Positions 9,685-20,850 of a stretch of DNA of 45,657 nucleotides are shown in pieces. The notes below the pieces were generated by a model that did not search any database, was not told the DNA's origin, and was given only the letters and a program-made list of their open reading frames with translations. The stretch is from Bacteroidales bacterium (GTDB lineage: Bacteria > Bacteroidota > Bacteroidia > Bacteroidales > Lentimicrobiaceae): NCBI GenBank assembly GCA_016709025.1, contig JADJEQ010000020.1, forward strand, positions 1 through 45,657. Direction: 5' to 3'. Both the position numbers and the translations under genes were made by a program. Position 1 is the first letter of the stretch, and each line of letters starts with the position of its first letter.

Positions 9685-11584
9685 TTTGTAAGCATTTGAT
9701 TGTTTGAAATGACCGGCTTTTCAAGCGTAATGGTAAGATTCTTTATCAGAAGCTTACTTTTTTTGGGATTCCAGAAATAAACTTTAGTATGAGTATTGAT
9801 TATTTTTTCATCCCCGGGAGGAACCGTAAGCCTGACTTTGCTCCAGTAACCCGGCCTGCAGAATAAATCAGCGCGGGCACCCTGCCATTTCACTGATTCG
9901 CCGTTTTCATCTTCAAATGAAACAACCAACAGAGCGCCTGTCTCAGCTGTATCTGAAAAAACATCTACAGTAGCAATAAGATTACCCTGATAACCGATCG
10001 GCATTCCTTTTAGCAGGTCCGATGCCAGACCTTTGTATCCCGGACTGTATTCCAGGCTGTCAATCTTCAGAATCCCGGGTTCAAAAGTATCTTTATAAAG
10101 GGTGTCGGGTTTTTCATTGATGCAATTCATGGATAATTTACTGAAAAGTGTTGCTTCGGATAATTCATCGAAATTAACCTGCCCGGCCACACAGGGGAAT
10201 CTGGCCAAAATCATATCGTTGACTTCAAAGGGTACCTGCTTGGTCCATGCATATATAAAATAAGGTGTGCGGCAGGTATCAAGAATTCTTGCGAGGGTGT
10301 CGAGATGCAGACCTCCGCGGTTTTCGTATTGCGAAAAAGATGTCCGGCCGCCTGTCGTCCTGTCAAAGTAAAAATCAAGGTACCATGGATTGTTGACGCT
10401 GACCGCCCTTGTAATGTTTTGTTCGCCGTAAGTCCGGTTCCAAAGGTCTATGGCTTCGGCAACCCCGCGAAATTCTCCGAAATGCTGTTTACTGTAATAC
10501 CGGTTTCCGGCTATGGTTTGAAAAGTGCCGGCAAAAAGGACAAAAATAACGACAACTGAAGTAATCCGGGAAGGTAGTTTATCGGCAAAGGAAAACAACA
10601 AGGCAATCAGAAACGGAAAGGTGAAGATCAGCACACTGTGCTGCAGTACCGGATTAACCATCCGTGAATAAAAGAAGCCGGTTAAAAAGGGAACTGCAAA
10701 AAAGATCAGGGAGAAAAAGTGGAATCTGCTCAGCCGGAGACTTCTGAAAGCATAAATAAACGAAGCAAGAACAAGGGCGCAGGCAATCAGGGCTATCCAG
10801 ACTGATTCATTGAAGATATACCAGATATGGGTGAGCAACCAGTTGTTTTCAGGTTTGGCAAGCCAAAGACCTACGCCTCCGATGCTGAGGTGGTTGAGTG
10901 TTATATAAATATGAGGGGTGAACAGCAATGCAGCTACAACGCCGGCACCTATATAATATGGTAAGGTTTTGCGGGAGAGGAAGAAAAGCCCTGTAATCCC
11001 GACGATCAGGGCGAAAAGAAAGCTGAAATAATGTGTGTACATGCAGGCCGCTGCAGTGATTGCATAAGCAACAGCAACTAATGACTTTGGCTTTTCATCA
11101 AACAGCAGGCGGGTCCAGAACCAGGTCATCATCATGCTGAACAACAGTCCGGCGCCATAAGGCCTGGCTATCTGACTGTAAATCAAAGGAAATTCAAGAA
11201 AAGCTATAAAAGCCCCGGTCAATAATCCGGTTGTTGGCCCAAACCATCTGGTAAAAACCCTGATCGCGAAATAAACTGCCAGAACACCGCCGATGGCAAA
11301 AGGTAGCCTGACCGCCCACTCGCCCATGCCAAACAGTTTTACCCAATAATACAAAAACACCTGTATACCGCCCGGGTGACCATCCACGTAAAACCCTTGT
11401 CAACCAGTTCAGAAAACGAATCAAACCGTACCCTGACCAGGGCACTCAACTCATCGTTTGAGTAGGAGAACCCCAGACCTGTTACCCGAAGCGCCAGGGC
11501 AACAAGCAGAATTAACCCCGTAAGCAACCAGAATATTTTCTGCTGGTCGTTACCGGTTTCTTTAATCAGTTTCGCCAGATTCAT
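9681..11584 (-). CDS. GT39/ArnT-like membrane glycosyltransferase with C-terminal domain
   Basis: The protein has ~634 residues after correcting one indel near 11390. A first transmembrane helix IFWLLTGLILLVALALRVTG is followed by YSNDELSALVR, the acidic loop typical of PMT-type glycosyltransferases, then GHPGGIQVFLYYWVKLFG and about ten further hydrophobic segments. The last ~200 residues are soluble and rich in beta-type sequence (for example LIATVDVFSDTAETGALLVV), resembling a carbohydrate-binding-like domain on the outer face. Family members move sugars from polyprenyl-phosphate donors to protein or lipid on the periplasmic side; the acceptor cannot be told. It is coupled to the downstream MORN-type lipoprotein gene. 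Confidence 0.75.
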
Positions 11585-11675
11585 ACAGGCTTTTTACTTT
11601 AAACTTTGAACTTTTTACTATTTACTAACCTGTTGTGCGGTTTAATAGCTATAATACTGAAAATAAGTCATATTA

Positions 11676-11706
11676 AGCGAAGTCGAAATATGGCTTCGAC
11701 TCCGCT
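11676..11706. repeat. Dispersed-type inverted repeat AGTCGAA/TTCGACT
   Basis: AGCGAAGTCGAA and TTCGACTCCGCT pair with one mismatch around a 7-base loop. The half-site CTTCGACTCCGCTCAG looks like a common intergenic repeat. The rest of 11585-11849 has AT-rich TTTTTACTTTA motifs and no gene. Confidence 0.6.
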
Positions 11707-11849
11707 CAGCCTGACATACCGGAAGTTATGTTATTAACATCACAACCAGATATTTACTTTTCACATTGAGCTTTAAGCTTTTGCCTTTAGAATTTCTCTG
11801 GCCAAATATTAATTTCCAATTTTACTTTAGACTTTTTACTTTAGACTTT

Positions 11850-12590
11850 TTACTTGAACCCTTGTTGTTTAACGACTTCAAACAGCAAAATACCAGCCGC
11901 TACCGAAACATTCAGTGATTCAATGGTTCCGCGCATCGGAATTTTAACCACATCGTCACAGCGGCGCAGGTATTCGCCCGACACGCCGTCTTCTTCCGAG
12001 CCCATGATGATCGCCAGAGGACCAGTGAAATCAGCATCATAATAGTTTTTAGTTCCTTTTTCAGAAGCGGCTGCAATTCTCAAACCGCTTTTCTTCAGAT
12101 AGTCGATGGTATCCTTGAGATTTGCACTCCGGTGAACCGGCAGGATTGACAAAGCGCCGGCCGAAGTTTTCATGGCATCCGCATTTACGGGTGCTCCTCC
12201 CTTGTCGGGAATGATCAGGCCATGAGCCCCGGCACAGGCAGCCGTGCGGGCAATGGCGCCCATGTTGCGCACATCTGTGACCCTGTCGAGAATCACAAAG
12301 AAAGGGACTTCACCTTTTTCGTATACAGAAAGCAACAGGTTCTCAATCGGTTGAAATTCGATGGGCGAAAGAAAGCAAACTACTCCCTGATGATTTCCAC
12401 GGACAAGCCGGTTAAGCTTTTCAACCGGTGCGTACTGAAAGGGAATATCATTTTCACTGATGGTTTTCCTTAATTCAGGTACCAACTCACCCTTTAGCCC
12501 TTGCTGCATGATGATTCTGTCAATTACTTTCCCGGCTGTTATGGCTTCAATAACCGGTCTCATGCCATAAACTAGGTTGCTGTCTTTCAT
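11850..12590 (-). CDS. rlmB: 23S rRNA (guanosine-2'-O)-methyltransferase RlmB/TrmH family
   Basis: This is an intact 246-residue SPOUT methyltransferase. The N-terminal substrate-binding domain begins VYGMRPVIEAI. Catalytic motif 1 is LDRVTDVRNMGAIARTA, motif 2 is LAIIMGSEEDGVS, and motif 3, which builds the trefoil knot, is IPMRGTIESLNVSVAAGI. Known RlmB uses S-adenosylmethionine to 2'-O-methylate G2251 in the P-loop of 23S rRNA; this substrate is inferred from family and length. It stands alone, with a TATATTTG -7-like element 29 bases upstream. No frameshift is seen. Confidence 0.9.
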   Translation of the reverse strand: MKDSNLVYGMRPVIEAITAGKVIDRIIMQQGLKGELVPELRKTISENDIPFQYAPVEKLNRLVRGNHQGVVCFLSPIEFQPIENLLLSVYEKGEVPFFVILDRVTDVRNMGAIARTAACAGAHGLIIPDKGGAPVNADAMKTSAGALSILPVHRSANLKDTIDYLKKSGLRIAAASEKGTKNYYDADFTGPLAIIMGSEEDGVSGEYLRRCDDVVKIPMRGTIESLNVSVAAGILLFEVVKQQGFK

Positions 12591-12618
12591 GCGTAAATCG
12601 TATTTTCAATATGAAGTG

Positions 12619-12626
12619 CAAATATA
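12619..12626 (-). promoter_or_regulatory. Candidate -7 element of rlmB
   Basis: The minus strand reads TATATTTG, matching TAnnTTTG, 29 bases before the rlmB start. No clear -33 box is seen. Confidence 0.4.
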
Positions 12627-12728
12627 GGATTTTAAGACGTGTTTGACTCTTTGACTGATTCTCCTTGTCCGGATGCACTTCATTGATTACTTTTGTTCTG
12701 CTGTCACCTCAGGAAAGTGGCCAGGTTT

Positions 12729-12770
12729 GGTTAAGGTTAAGGTTAAGGTTAAGGTTAAGGTTAAGGTTAA
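12729..12770 (+). repeat. Seven tandem GGTTAA hexamers
   Basis: Seven exact copies of GGTTAA lie head to tail, followed by a partial GGTTTAG. They are in the ~350-base gene-free stretch between rlmB and the helicase gene. A CCCGCA-CA-TGCGGG palindrome lies ~70 bases further on. Confidence 0.9.
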
Positions 12771-12946
12771 GGTTTAGAACCTCCTATGCCAGGTTCTGTA
12801 ATTTCATATTTATTATCAACCTCAACCTGTCACCCTGAGTCCCGCACATGCGGGAAAGGGTCAACTAACCCTTGGCTCAACGATTTGACACTCAACCTTG
12901 TCAGTTACGGAGACATTGGAAATTAGACATTAGAAATTAGAAATTC

Positions 12947-15900
12947 ATGAACAACTTCCTGGTTTACAAATCCTCGGCCGGTTCCGGCAAAACATACACC
13001 CTGATCAGCGTTTACCTGCAGATCGTTCTGAAAGAGCCGTCGAGGTTCAGGAACATACTTGCGATTACCTTTACCAACAAAGCTGCAAATGAGATAAAGC
13101 ACCGCATTGTTTCAAACCTTAAAGTGCTTTCATCCTTTGAAGAAAATGAAATTCCTGAAAAGTACAGTCATCTGGTTAACAGTCTCAGGGAAAAAACCGG
13201 ATTGGAATATCCTGAAATAAGGGGAAATGCAGCTAAGGTCTTAACCCTGATCCTGCACAACTACGGTGATTTTGCCGTGTCGACCATCGACAGTTTTATG
13301 CACCGGATCATCCGCTCATTCTCCTTCGACCTGAAGCTTTCGATGAACTTTGATATAGAAATGGACACAGCCCTGCTACAGGCTGAAACCGTGGATTCGT
13401 TGCTATCGGATGTCGGAAAGGATGGGTTTGTTACCGATATACTGGTAAAGTTTGTACAGGAAAGGGCAGAAAGTGATGAAAGCTGGCAGATAGAGCGGGA
13501 TCTGCTAAAGTTCAGCGACAACCTTTTCGGAGAAGAAACAGCAGAACTTATTCCCCGGCTGGGCGAATTTACTGCTGAAAAACTGGCTTCGGTCAACCGG
13601 AAACTGAATCAGTTTCTGACTTCTTACGAAACTTCCCTGAAGAGTCTGGCGGATGAAGCTTTGCAGCTTATTCAAAGCCATGGAATTGATCCTGAGTACT
13701 TTTCACAGGGAAACCGGGGTATTTATGGCTATTTCAGTAAGATCGCCCGGGGGGATACCGACAGTGCTTCGGAGCCCAATACTTTTGTGCTTAAGACAAT
13801 CAATGAAGGCGCCTGGCTCAGCAGTAAAGCACAAAAGAAACCCGAAGGCAATGCGATCCTTGATATTTCAGAACAGCTTAACCACGATTTACCGGAAAAT
13901 TGAAACTTATTCCACAGATGCGGGGAGCAAATTTATTCTCTACAGGAATATCCGCGGCAACCTTTACCCCATGGCAGTTCTGGGCGAACTGAACCAACGG
14001 CTGCAGGCGGTTAAAAAGGAACGGAATGTGGTTTCAATCGCTGAATTCAACCGCATCATCGCTTCCATTGTAGAAAATGAACCGGTACCTTTCATCTACG
14101 AACGAACCGGGGAGAAGTTCAGGCATTACCTGATCGACGAATTTCAAGATACTTCGGTGCTTCAGTGGAACAACCTGCTTCCATTGGTAGAAAACTCACT
14201 TTCACATGATGGCTCGAATATGATTGTTGGCGACGGTAAGCAGGCGATTTACCGGTTCAGGAACGGGGAAGTGGAGCAATTTGTGAGGCTGCCTGAGATA
14301 AAAAATCCTAAAAGGAACCCGATATTGCAGCAGCGCGCTCAGGTGCTTGCCCGTGAATACTCAGCAAGCCAGCTCGACTCCAACTTCAGGTCGAAATGCG
14401 AAGTGGTTGAATTCAATAACAAGTTCTTTGCTTATGCAGCCGGTACTTTTCTTCCTGAATTTCCGGAAGTATATGAGGGCGTGGTGCAGAAAACAAATCC
14501 TGCGAATACCGGCGGCTTTGTGAGTATTGAACTTTTTAACGGTGAGAAGAAGGATTTTGATGACCACAATTACTCCAGGGTATTAAAATTGGTCGGAGAA
14601 CATACCGCTGCAGGCTATCAGCCGGGTGATATAACCGTATTGTGCAGGTCAAACAGAAATTCATCCGGTGTTGCTTCTTTTCTCAATGCAAACGGGGTTA
14701 AAGTTGTTTCTTCTGATAGCCTGTTGCTCGCCCAATCGCCGGAGGTTAACTTTCTGATTAATTTTCTGATATTTCTCTCTGACCGGGATCATATGATCAG
14801 CCGGGCTGCTGTGGTGAACTATCTGTTTCAAAAGCCTGACAATACTGGAATTGATATTCACCGGATTTATGATGAAGCACTTAGTCCATCCGGTTTTGTT
14901 GCCTTGCTGAGGCTGGAAGGATTTGAAATTGAACCGGCTAATTTTCGTTGGATGTCTTTGTACGATACCTGCGAAGAACTGATCCGGATTTTCGGGCTGC
15001 ACCTGAAATCACCGGTTTACATGCAATTCTTGCTGGATGAGGTGCTCAAATTTTCAACAGGAAAGAACCCTGCCATATCCGGATTTCTGGAATACTGGGA
15101 GCAAAAAAAATCAAAACTTTCAGTGGTTCTGCCGCTGTCGCCTGATGCAGTGCAGATCATGACCATTCACAAATCCAAAGGGCTCGAATTCCCGGTGGTT
15201 ATCTATGCTTTCGCCGATGATGATATTTCCCGGTTAACGCGCAAATCGACCTGGGTTGAACTGAATGACCCGGATTTGGAAGAACTTGAGGTGACTTTGC
15301 TGAAGATTGATAAAAAACTTGAAAAGACCAAATTTTCAGACATTTATACCACAGAGTTCAGTAAGACAAAGCTTGATTTACTGAACCTTGTATACGTGGC
15401 TTTTACCAGGGCCTCGGAACGGCTTTATGTTATCGGGGGTAAACCACCCAAAGACCAGGGAGAACTGAAATCAGTTACTGGTTTATTGTACGCCTTTCTT
15501 GAGTACGCTAAAATTCTTTCGCCCGAAAAAACGATTTTTGAATTTGGGAAGGAAGTGGATGTCAATGCTGCGAAAACGTTCATTCCGGATGACGATACTT
15601 TCATGAATGATTTTCTTAGCAGCGACTGGCGTAACAGGCTTATTTTTGCCGGTCGTGCTCCTCAGGTGTGGCAGGCTGAAAGCCCCATTGATGGACAGGC
15701 CGGCGGTAATCTTCTGCACCTGGCATTGTCGATGATTTCTACAGCCGCCGATGTAGAACATGCTGTTGTGAGGCTGGTGCAGCAGGGCATTGTCTCGGAT
15801 ATCGATGCGTCTTCCCTCCGGGAAAAACTTCTTGAGATCCTCGAGCACCCGGATATAATCCCGTTTTTCGATGGTAGTGGTAAGGTTGCCGCAGAAACGG

Positions 15901-16124
15901 AAATCCTGGCTCCCGGGGGTAAAAGTCTGCGTCCCGATAGAATTGTATTTCACGATTCATATACGGATATCATCGACTACAAATCCGGAAAGCCAATGGA
16001 TTCGCATCAGGGGCAGGTAAGACACTATGCTTCATTGCTCAGCGAAATGGGCTATCCCGGCATCAGGGCATGGCTGGTTTACCTGGAAGGGGAGGTAGAG
16101 GTAGTGGAGGTTGGGTGTTCGTAA
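12947..16124 (+). CDS. AddA/RecB-like UvrD-family helicase-nuclease (one frameshift)
   Basis: The protein has ~1060 residues of superfamily 1A. Motifs in order are Walker A SSAGSGKTYTL (residues ~9-19), Ia ITFTNKAANEI, a segment STIDSFMHRIIRSF, Walker B YLIDEFQDTS, motif III VGDGKQAIYRFRNGE, motif V VQIMTIHKSKGLEFPVV and motif VI LVYVAFTRASERLYV. The C-terminus carries a PD-(D/E)XK nuclease: GNLLHLALS, then LRPDRIVFHDS and IIDYKSGKP. This is the helicase-nuclease subunit used in end resection and recombination repair. One indel near 13870-13895 splits it. The usual AddB-like partner is not next to it. The last ~45 bases overlap the convergent regulator gene. Confidence 0.88.
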
Positions 16125-17908
16125 AACACTGAAGCAGTGAAATCATTCACATCCTTGACCTGTTTTTTTATGGAATTCGCGGTACTACCATTCACCAAAA
16201 TAAGCAGGTAAGGTTTCGTAGAGTTAGGTGGAACAACATTAAAGATCAGTTTTTCCCCATACCAGTTCAAGAATTTTCCTTGTGATAATTTCGTAAAGGT
16301 TTTTCAACCCGTTTATCAATTCAGGATCGAACTGACCGGCAGATGGCGGCCAGGTATTCACCATTTTTTCAAGCAGATACCTGAACCGGGTGATATCTTT
16401 GAAGAGACCGTATTCCGCGAAATAGACCGGCTCAAGGCACAATTCATCAATCAGGACAATCTGGCCTGAAATATAAGTCTTTAATTGCCGGTAAGCATTT
16501 TTGCTGATTTCAGTTTTTGACCGCCATTCAAAACCGGACGGGCAGAAACTTTAATGCCCCTGATAATGTTCTGGAGATTGGTCAGGCGAAGCTGCGATTC
16601 CAGTCTGAGCAGTTTTGAGGCATCCTGCTGAGCGCCCCTGGCCGTTCCGGGAGGCGTTGCGGCGCGCATTTTCCAGATCGCACGAAAATGCTCAGGACCG
16701 GGTGATATGTCGCCAAAGATATCTGTCACACTGTTTAAAAAGGTCTTCAACTCCCTAACATTTCCCGGCCAGCTGTAGGCTTTGAGTTGCTGATGAAATT
16801 CTTCTGAAAGCTTGTGCTTTTTTGACAATTTCGACCAGAAATGATCGGCAAGCAAGGAGATATCTTCAGGATGACTTCTCAAAGGAGGTATACTGATCCT
16901 GATTGTATTGAGCCTTTGCAGCAGATCATCGCGAAATTGCTCCTGGATGACCATATGGTCGATGTTGCGGTTTGTGGCCGCCAGTATCCTGAAATTCGCT
17001 TGCGTGCTTACGTTGGAGCCGATCTGCCTGATTATTTTTGATTCCACAGCCAGCAGAAGTTTGGCCTGGTTTGCAGGGGACAATTCGCCCACTTCATCCA
17101 GGAAAACTGTTCCTCCTTCAGTGGCAACAAACAAACCGGTTTTATCGATATTTGCACCGGTATAGATTCCTTTCTTATAGCCAAACAATTCCCCTTCCAG
17201 CAGTGTATCCGGTAATGCAGCGCAATTGACACTTGAAAATGGATTTCCGAACTTCTTGTCATGCTTAACAATCTGTTTGGCAACAACATCTTTTCCCGTG
17301 CCTGACTCACCCAGAATCAGAACCGGTTCAGTTGAATTTGCAGCTTTCAGTATTAAAGTCCTGGCCAATCTTATATCATACGAATTTCCAAGCAGGGATT
17401 CACGAATTTCCTCCATCGCCGGATTTTCTTCCGCTTCTTCTATTAACTGAAGTACAGGGTCATTCCTCCATCCGGGATGCGCATCGAATTTTCTGTTTTT
17501 TTTCAAATAAATCCCGGCTGAAATATCACTCAGCAATTGCTGGTTGACAACCAGCAAACAGCAAGGGTCTGACATTGAATACCTGTTGTTCAGAAATGCA
17601 GAAATGCTCCTTTTAAATGCCCCTGTGCTGTTGGTGTTGACAGACAGCTTTTTACGTTTGTCACGATCGTTCTCACGATCAAATCCCAAAGCCCTGAAAA
17701 GCTCGATTTTCGATCCTTTTATACCACAATCGTGAAAGTTGTACGATTTTAACCAGGTTGCATTCTGCTCATAATCAGGGTACGAGATCAGGTACAACTC
17801 TCCGGGTTTAAATAGCATCTGATTTGATTCAGGCTTTGCAGGTTCATAATCTACCAGGTTCGTCTCTGTCTCAGATCTCTGGTTCCGGCTGTATTTAATT
17901 AATAGCAT
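16079..17908 (-). CDS. Sigma-54 activator-type AAA+ regulator with unknown N-terminal sensor
   Basis: The protein has ~605 residues after correcting indels near 16515 and 16265. Residues ~1-160 are an N-terminal domain I do not recognise (not a receiver, GAF or PAS by eye). The AAA+ core follows: Walker A GESGTGKDVVAK, GELFGYKKGIYTGA in place of the usual GAFTGA loop, Walker B GGTVFLDEVGEL, sensor ILAATNRN, arginine finger QFRDDLLQRLN, and YSWPGNVRELK. The C-terminal ~170 residues lack an obvious Fis-type helix-turn-helix; they include FRYLLEKMVNTWPPSAGQF. It diverges from the operon at 18135, whose upstream region holds a GG-N10-GC promoter, so it is the likely activator of that operon. The 3' end overlaps the helicase gene. 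Confidence 0.85.
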
Positions 17909-17957
17909 AATGAATAATTTGTCTGTGAATGTTTCTTCTCAATCCGATGCAGTTGAT

Positions 17958-18039
17958 TTCTGATCATCTCAACAAGCTTACTCAATCAATAAAATTTATA
18001 CTACATTGATAATTAGATATATATGATAGTTGATCAGAA
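17958..18039. promoter_or_regulatory. Inverted TTCTGATCA / TGATCAGAA pair, possible activator sites
   Basis: TTCTGATCA (17958-17966) and TGATCAGAA (18031-18039) are exact inverted copies 64 bases apart, each with a TGATCA palindrome. They lie 42-135 bases upstream of the GG-N10-GC promoter, where sigma-54 activators bind. Confidence 0.45.
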
Positions 18040-18079
18040 GGTGGAACAGGTTTTGACCGGGAAAGTGAAGAAAACCTGA

Positions 18080-18095
18080 TGGACTGATCTGTGCA
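18080..18095 (+). promoter_or_regulatory. Sigma-54 (-24/-12) promoter for the MoxR-propeller operon
   Basis: TGGACTGATCTGTGCA keeps the invariant GG (18081-18082) and GC (18093-18094) with exactly ten bases between, and the flanking T and A. Transcription would start near 18105, 30 bases before the ATG at 18135. The divergent gene encodes a sigma-54 activator-type ATPase. Confidence 0.65.
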
Positions 18096-18134
18096 CAGGG
18101 ATAAAAATAGTACATATTAACGGTTCTGCCAATT

Positions 18135-19531
18135 ATGAGAGAAAATGATTTCTTAACGGATTATTATCCGTTATCAGGAGATTTAAACGATCTTCTTAAA
18201 AAAGACCGTCAAAGCATAAATAAGGAAGATTTCGTTTCAGTTCTTCCGGTTTGTTTTGATGAAGGGTCAACAGATGATATTGCCGGTCAGATTGAAGATC
18301 CGGAAATAATTATCGGTCTGGCATTTGCAAATAAGCTTGATCCTTTTCAGGCGCTGACCCTGATCGTTAAAAAGGCATTTGAAGGTTATGTTTTGCTGGA
18401 GTGGAATTACACACCGGATCAGATTGGCAATTCAGGAACCACGCTGCTGGATATTGAGCGCGAAGTTTCAGTTTCATTTACTGCAGGATTCGGGAATAGT
18501 CTTGATTCCTATTTGCACGGGATTAAAGTTAACTGGAAAAATATCTGCCGGATTTATCAACTGGATTCCGATGCTTCTTTTTTTCAGGATGTATTGAATT
18601 ATATCCTTGGAAATAAGTTGTTTAAATTACCTGTTTTGCTCCTGTCGGAATACAGCATTGTAAATTTCAAGCAGGTATCAGAAGCAACGAGCAAGGGCAT
18701 TGGCTGTATGTTCCGGCAGATGTTGATTACTGATCATCACATTTCCCATTATCGTATGGTTCAATTGGTTAACAAAAGGTACCATACAAGATTCGAACAA
18801 TGGTTACATATAATAGAATCAAAGCTGGAAGTGCTCCGGCAATTGGAGATAAGGCTCACCCTTGCGCGCAACCCGGAGGTCAGCAACGAAGCCGAACTGG
18901 ACCTCCAATACTACAATTTTATCGTTGATTCCAGATCAAACGATAAGACGGTGGCACTAGAAAACTACTCTGTAAATGATCAAATCAATGGATCCGGGAA
19001 TTTAAAGTCAGAAAAAGAGTTGTGGACAAAAATCAAACTTATATTCAGACTGATTTCAAAAAACTGCAGGGAAATTCACCTTGCCAGCCGGAATGAATTA
19101 CATCATAATGATCTCAACGAATTGTTTATCAGTTCGGTGGAAATCTATAATGATTCTACGGATAATCAGACGGATACCCTCCTGAATTACAGTAAGCTTA
19201 CCGATTTGCTGAGCAAGGTGCTGTTATACAGGAAACTGAACGGGCTCGAAATGTTTTTTGGGATTTTGCCAATCGACAGGGGTTTTGAAAATCATGGAGA
19301 GAACCCTGAAGCCCGGTTCAGACTTCAGAAAAACTGGATGAGCGGCTTTTAACCATACAGGCTTTGAATTATACCAGTTTCAAATCAAGAAACATCTGTG
19401 ATGAAGAACTGGCAACCATGCACGAAAGCTTTCTGGCCAGGCAAATAGTGTACCTGGACCAATCCATTGTGAGAAAGAGTGCTGAAATCGCCGCTTGCCT
19501 TCAATCTAAAAAGGTGTCCGAAATAGTCTGA
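18135..19531 (+). CDS. Unknown ~465-residue protein, first gene of the MoxR-propeller operon
   Basis: I do not recognise this protein. It is soluble, with no signal or membrane segment, mostly helical and fairly acidic. It starts MRENDFLTDYYPLSGDLNDL. A long helical middle part includes LHIIESKLEVLRQLEIRLTLA. The tail, read after one indel near 19320, is ERLLTIQALNYTSFKSRNIC through QSIVRKSAEIAACLQSKKVS. No vWA DxSxS metal motif is seen, so it is not an evident replacement for the vWA partner of MoxR. It is the first gene after the GG-N10-GC promoter and lies 25 bases before the propeller gene. A scaffold or adaptor for the ATPase is a guess. Confidence 0.7.
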
Positions 19532-19556
19532 TAATCATCATAAAAACTTATTTATC

Positions 19557-20836
19557 ATGGATTCCTTTAGTCTTTCTACGATCGGGGACACGGGTAAAAA
19601 TGAGCTGACAAAATCAGACACTGGTCATTTAGCCGAATACTCAGGTGATCATATTTACTTCAGGATGAAATCGGGAGCTATAACTCCGGAATCAGATCCA
19701 TGTTCTATTACAAAGAAGACCATGCACTGGTGGTTTCTCCTTTCGGGCAACAGCGTGCACATTTTCAACCTTGGCACCGGCATGCTGAGGGAGCACAAAC
19801 TCCATAAAAGGACCGTGCGAAATCTGGCTGTGCATAACAATGAGATTATCTCGGCCGGGTGGGACGGAACTGTTCGTCTGGTAAACTATTACAGTCTGCA
19901 GGAGCGCTTATGCCTTACAGAAGCAAAAATGGGCAGGTCACCGCATGCAGTAGTCTCTTCTGACGGAGAGTCTGTGTACGCTTTCAGCTATGACTCTGAT
20001 CTGGATCCTTTGTGCAATCAAAACATTGTGAGAAAATGGGATATCAGGGATGGAAGGCTGCAGGGCATTATTACTGAGACAGGCGTTCACAGTGAGGTGT
20101 TGAGAAGCGGAATGAGCCTCGAGTATAACGACATCCTGTTTGTAATTTCCAACAGCGGTTATCTAACCATCTACCGCACATCTGATCTGTCGCTGATTGC
20201 ATCCCTGTTTATCACAAAAAACCTCAGAACATTCTGCCTCTGCCGGAACACAATTTTTGCTGATTACGGATATCACCGGACATGTGCATTTCTACCACCT
20301 GGGCTCAAAAGAGGTTTTATTCAAATTTCATTGCCATACCAGGGACGTTTCTTCCATCAGAATGATCCCCTGGAGTGGTGATCACTTCTGCACCATCAGC
20401 TTTGATGGTACCATAAAAATATGGGAGCTTCCTGACCTGAACTGTGTAAGCACCTGTAAAATCGGGAACAGCGATTTATGGTCAATGGATTTTATCAATC
20501 AACTTTTGCTTACCGGCGGTGACAACGGGCAGATTGATGTTTTTTGACCTGAAGGATTTGTCGCATCCGGAATTTGTGGCGACCATTCATATTTTCGGCA
20601 ATTCAGCCGGTGTTTTCCCGAAAGGCGGTGGGCATTATTTTACCAACGATACCGCATCCATTGAAGCAATGGATAAAACAACGGGCATCCCCATTCATGG
20701 GAAAACCGGCGAATATCTGAGGCATTCATGGAATTCACTCAGTGTTTTACATGATGTTTTTGGTAAGCCCCGGGATGTTGATTTATTGGGGATGGGCAGT
20801 GATCTGAGATTGCAACTTTTGATGAACAATAAATAA
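19557..20836 (+). CDS. WD40-like beta-propeller protein paired with MoxR
   Basis: The ~425-residue protein is restored by joining three frames (indels near 20260 and 20530). Blade-type repeats include GNSVHIFNLGTGMLREHKLH, IISAGWDGTVRLVNYYSL, NIVRKWDIRDGRL, GYLTIYRTSDLSLIASL, GHVHFYHLGSKEVLFKF, FDGTIKIWELPDLNCVST and GGDNGQIDVFDLKDL, about seven in all, enough for one closed propeller. There is no signal peptide, so it is cytoplasmic. The stop is 14 bases before the MoxR gene. Beta-propellers encoded next to MoxR ATPases form part of the described MoxR-vWA-propeller ternary systems, where they are thought to bind the target; that role is inferred here. Confidence 0.8.
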
Positions 20837-20850
20837 AAACCGCATTAACC

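Noticed and set aside
12729..12770. A CRISPR array or a linear chromosome telomere
   Set aside because: The hexamers have no spacers and lie inside ordinary genes on both sides, so neither reading holds.
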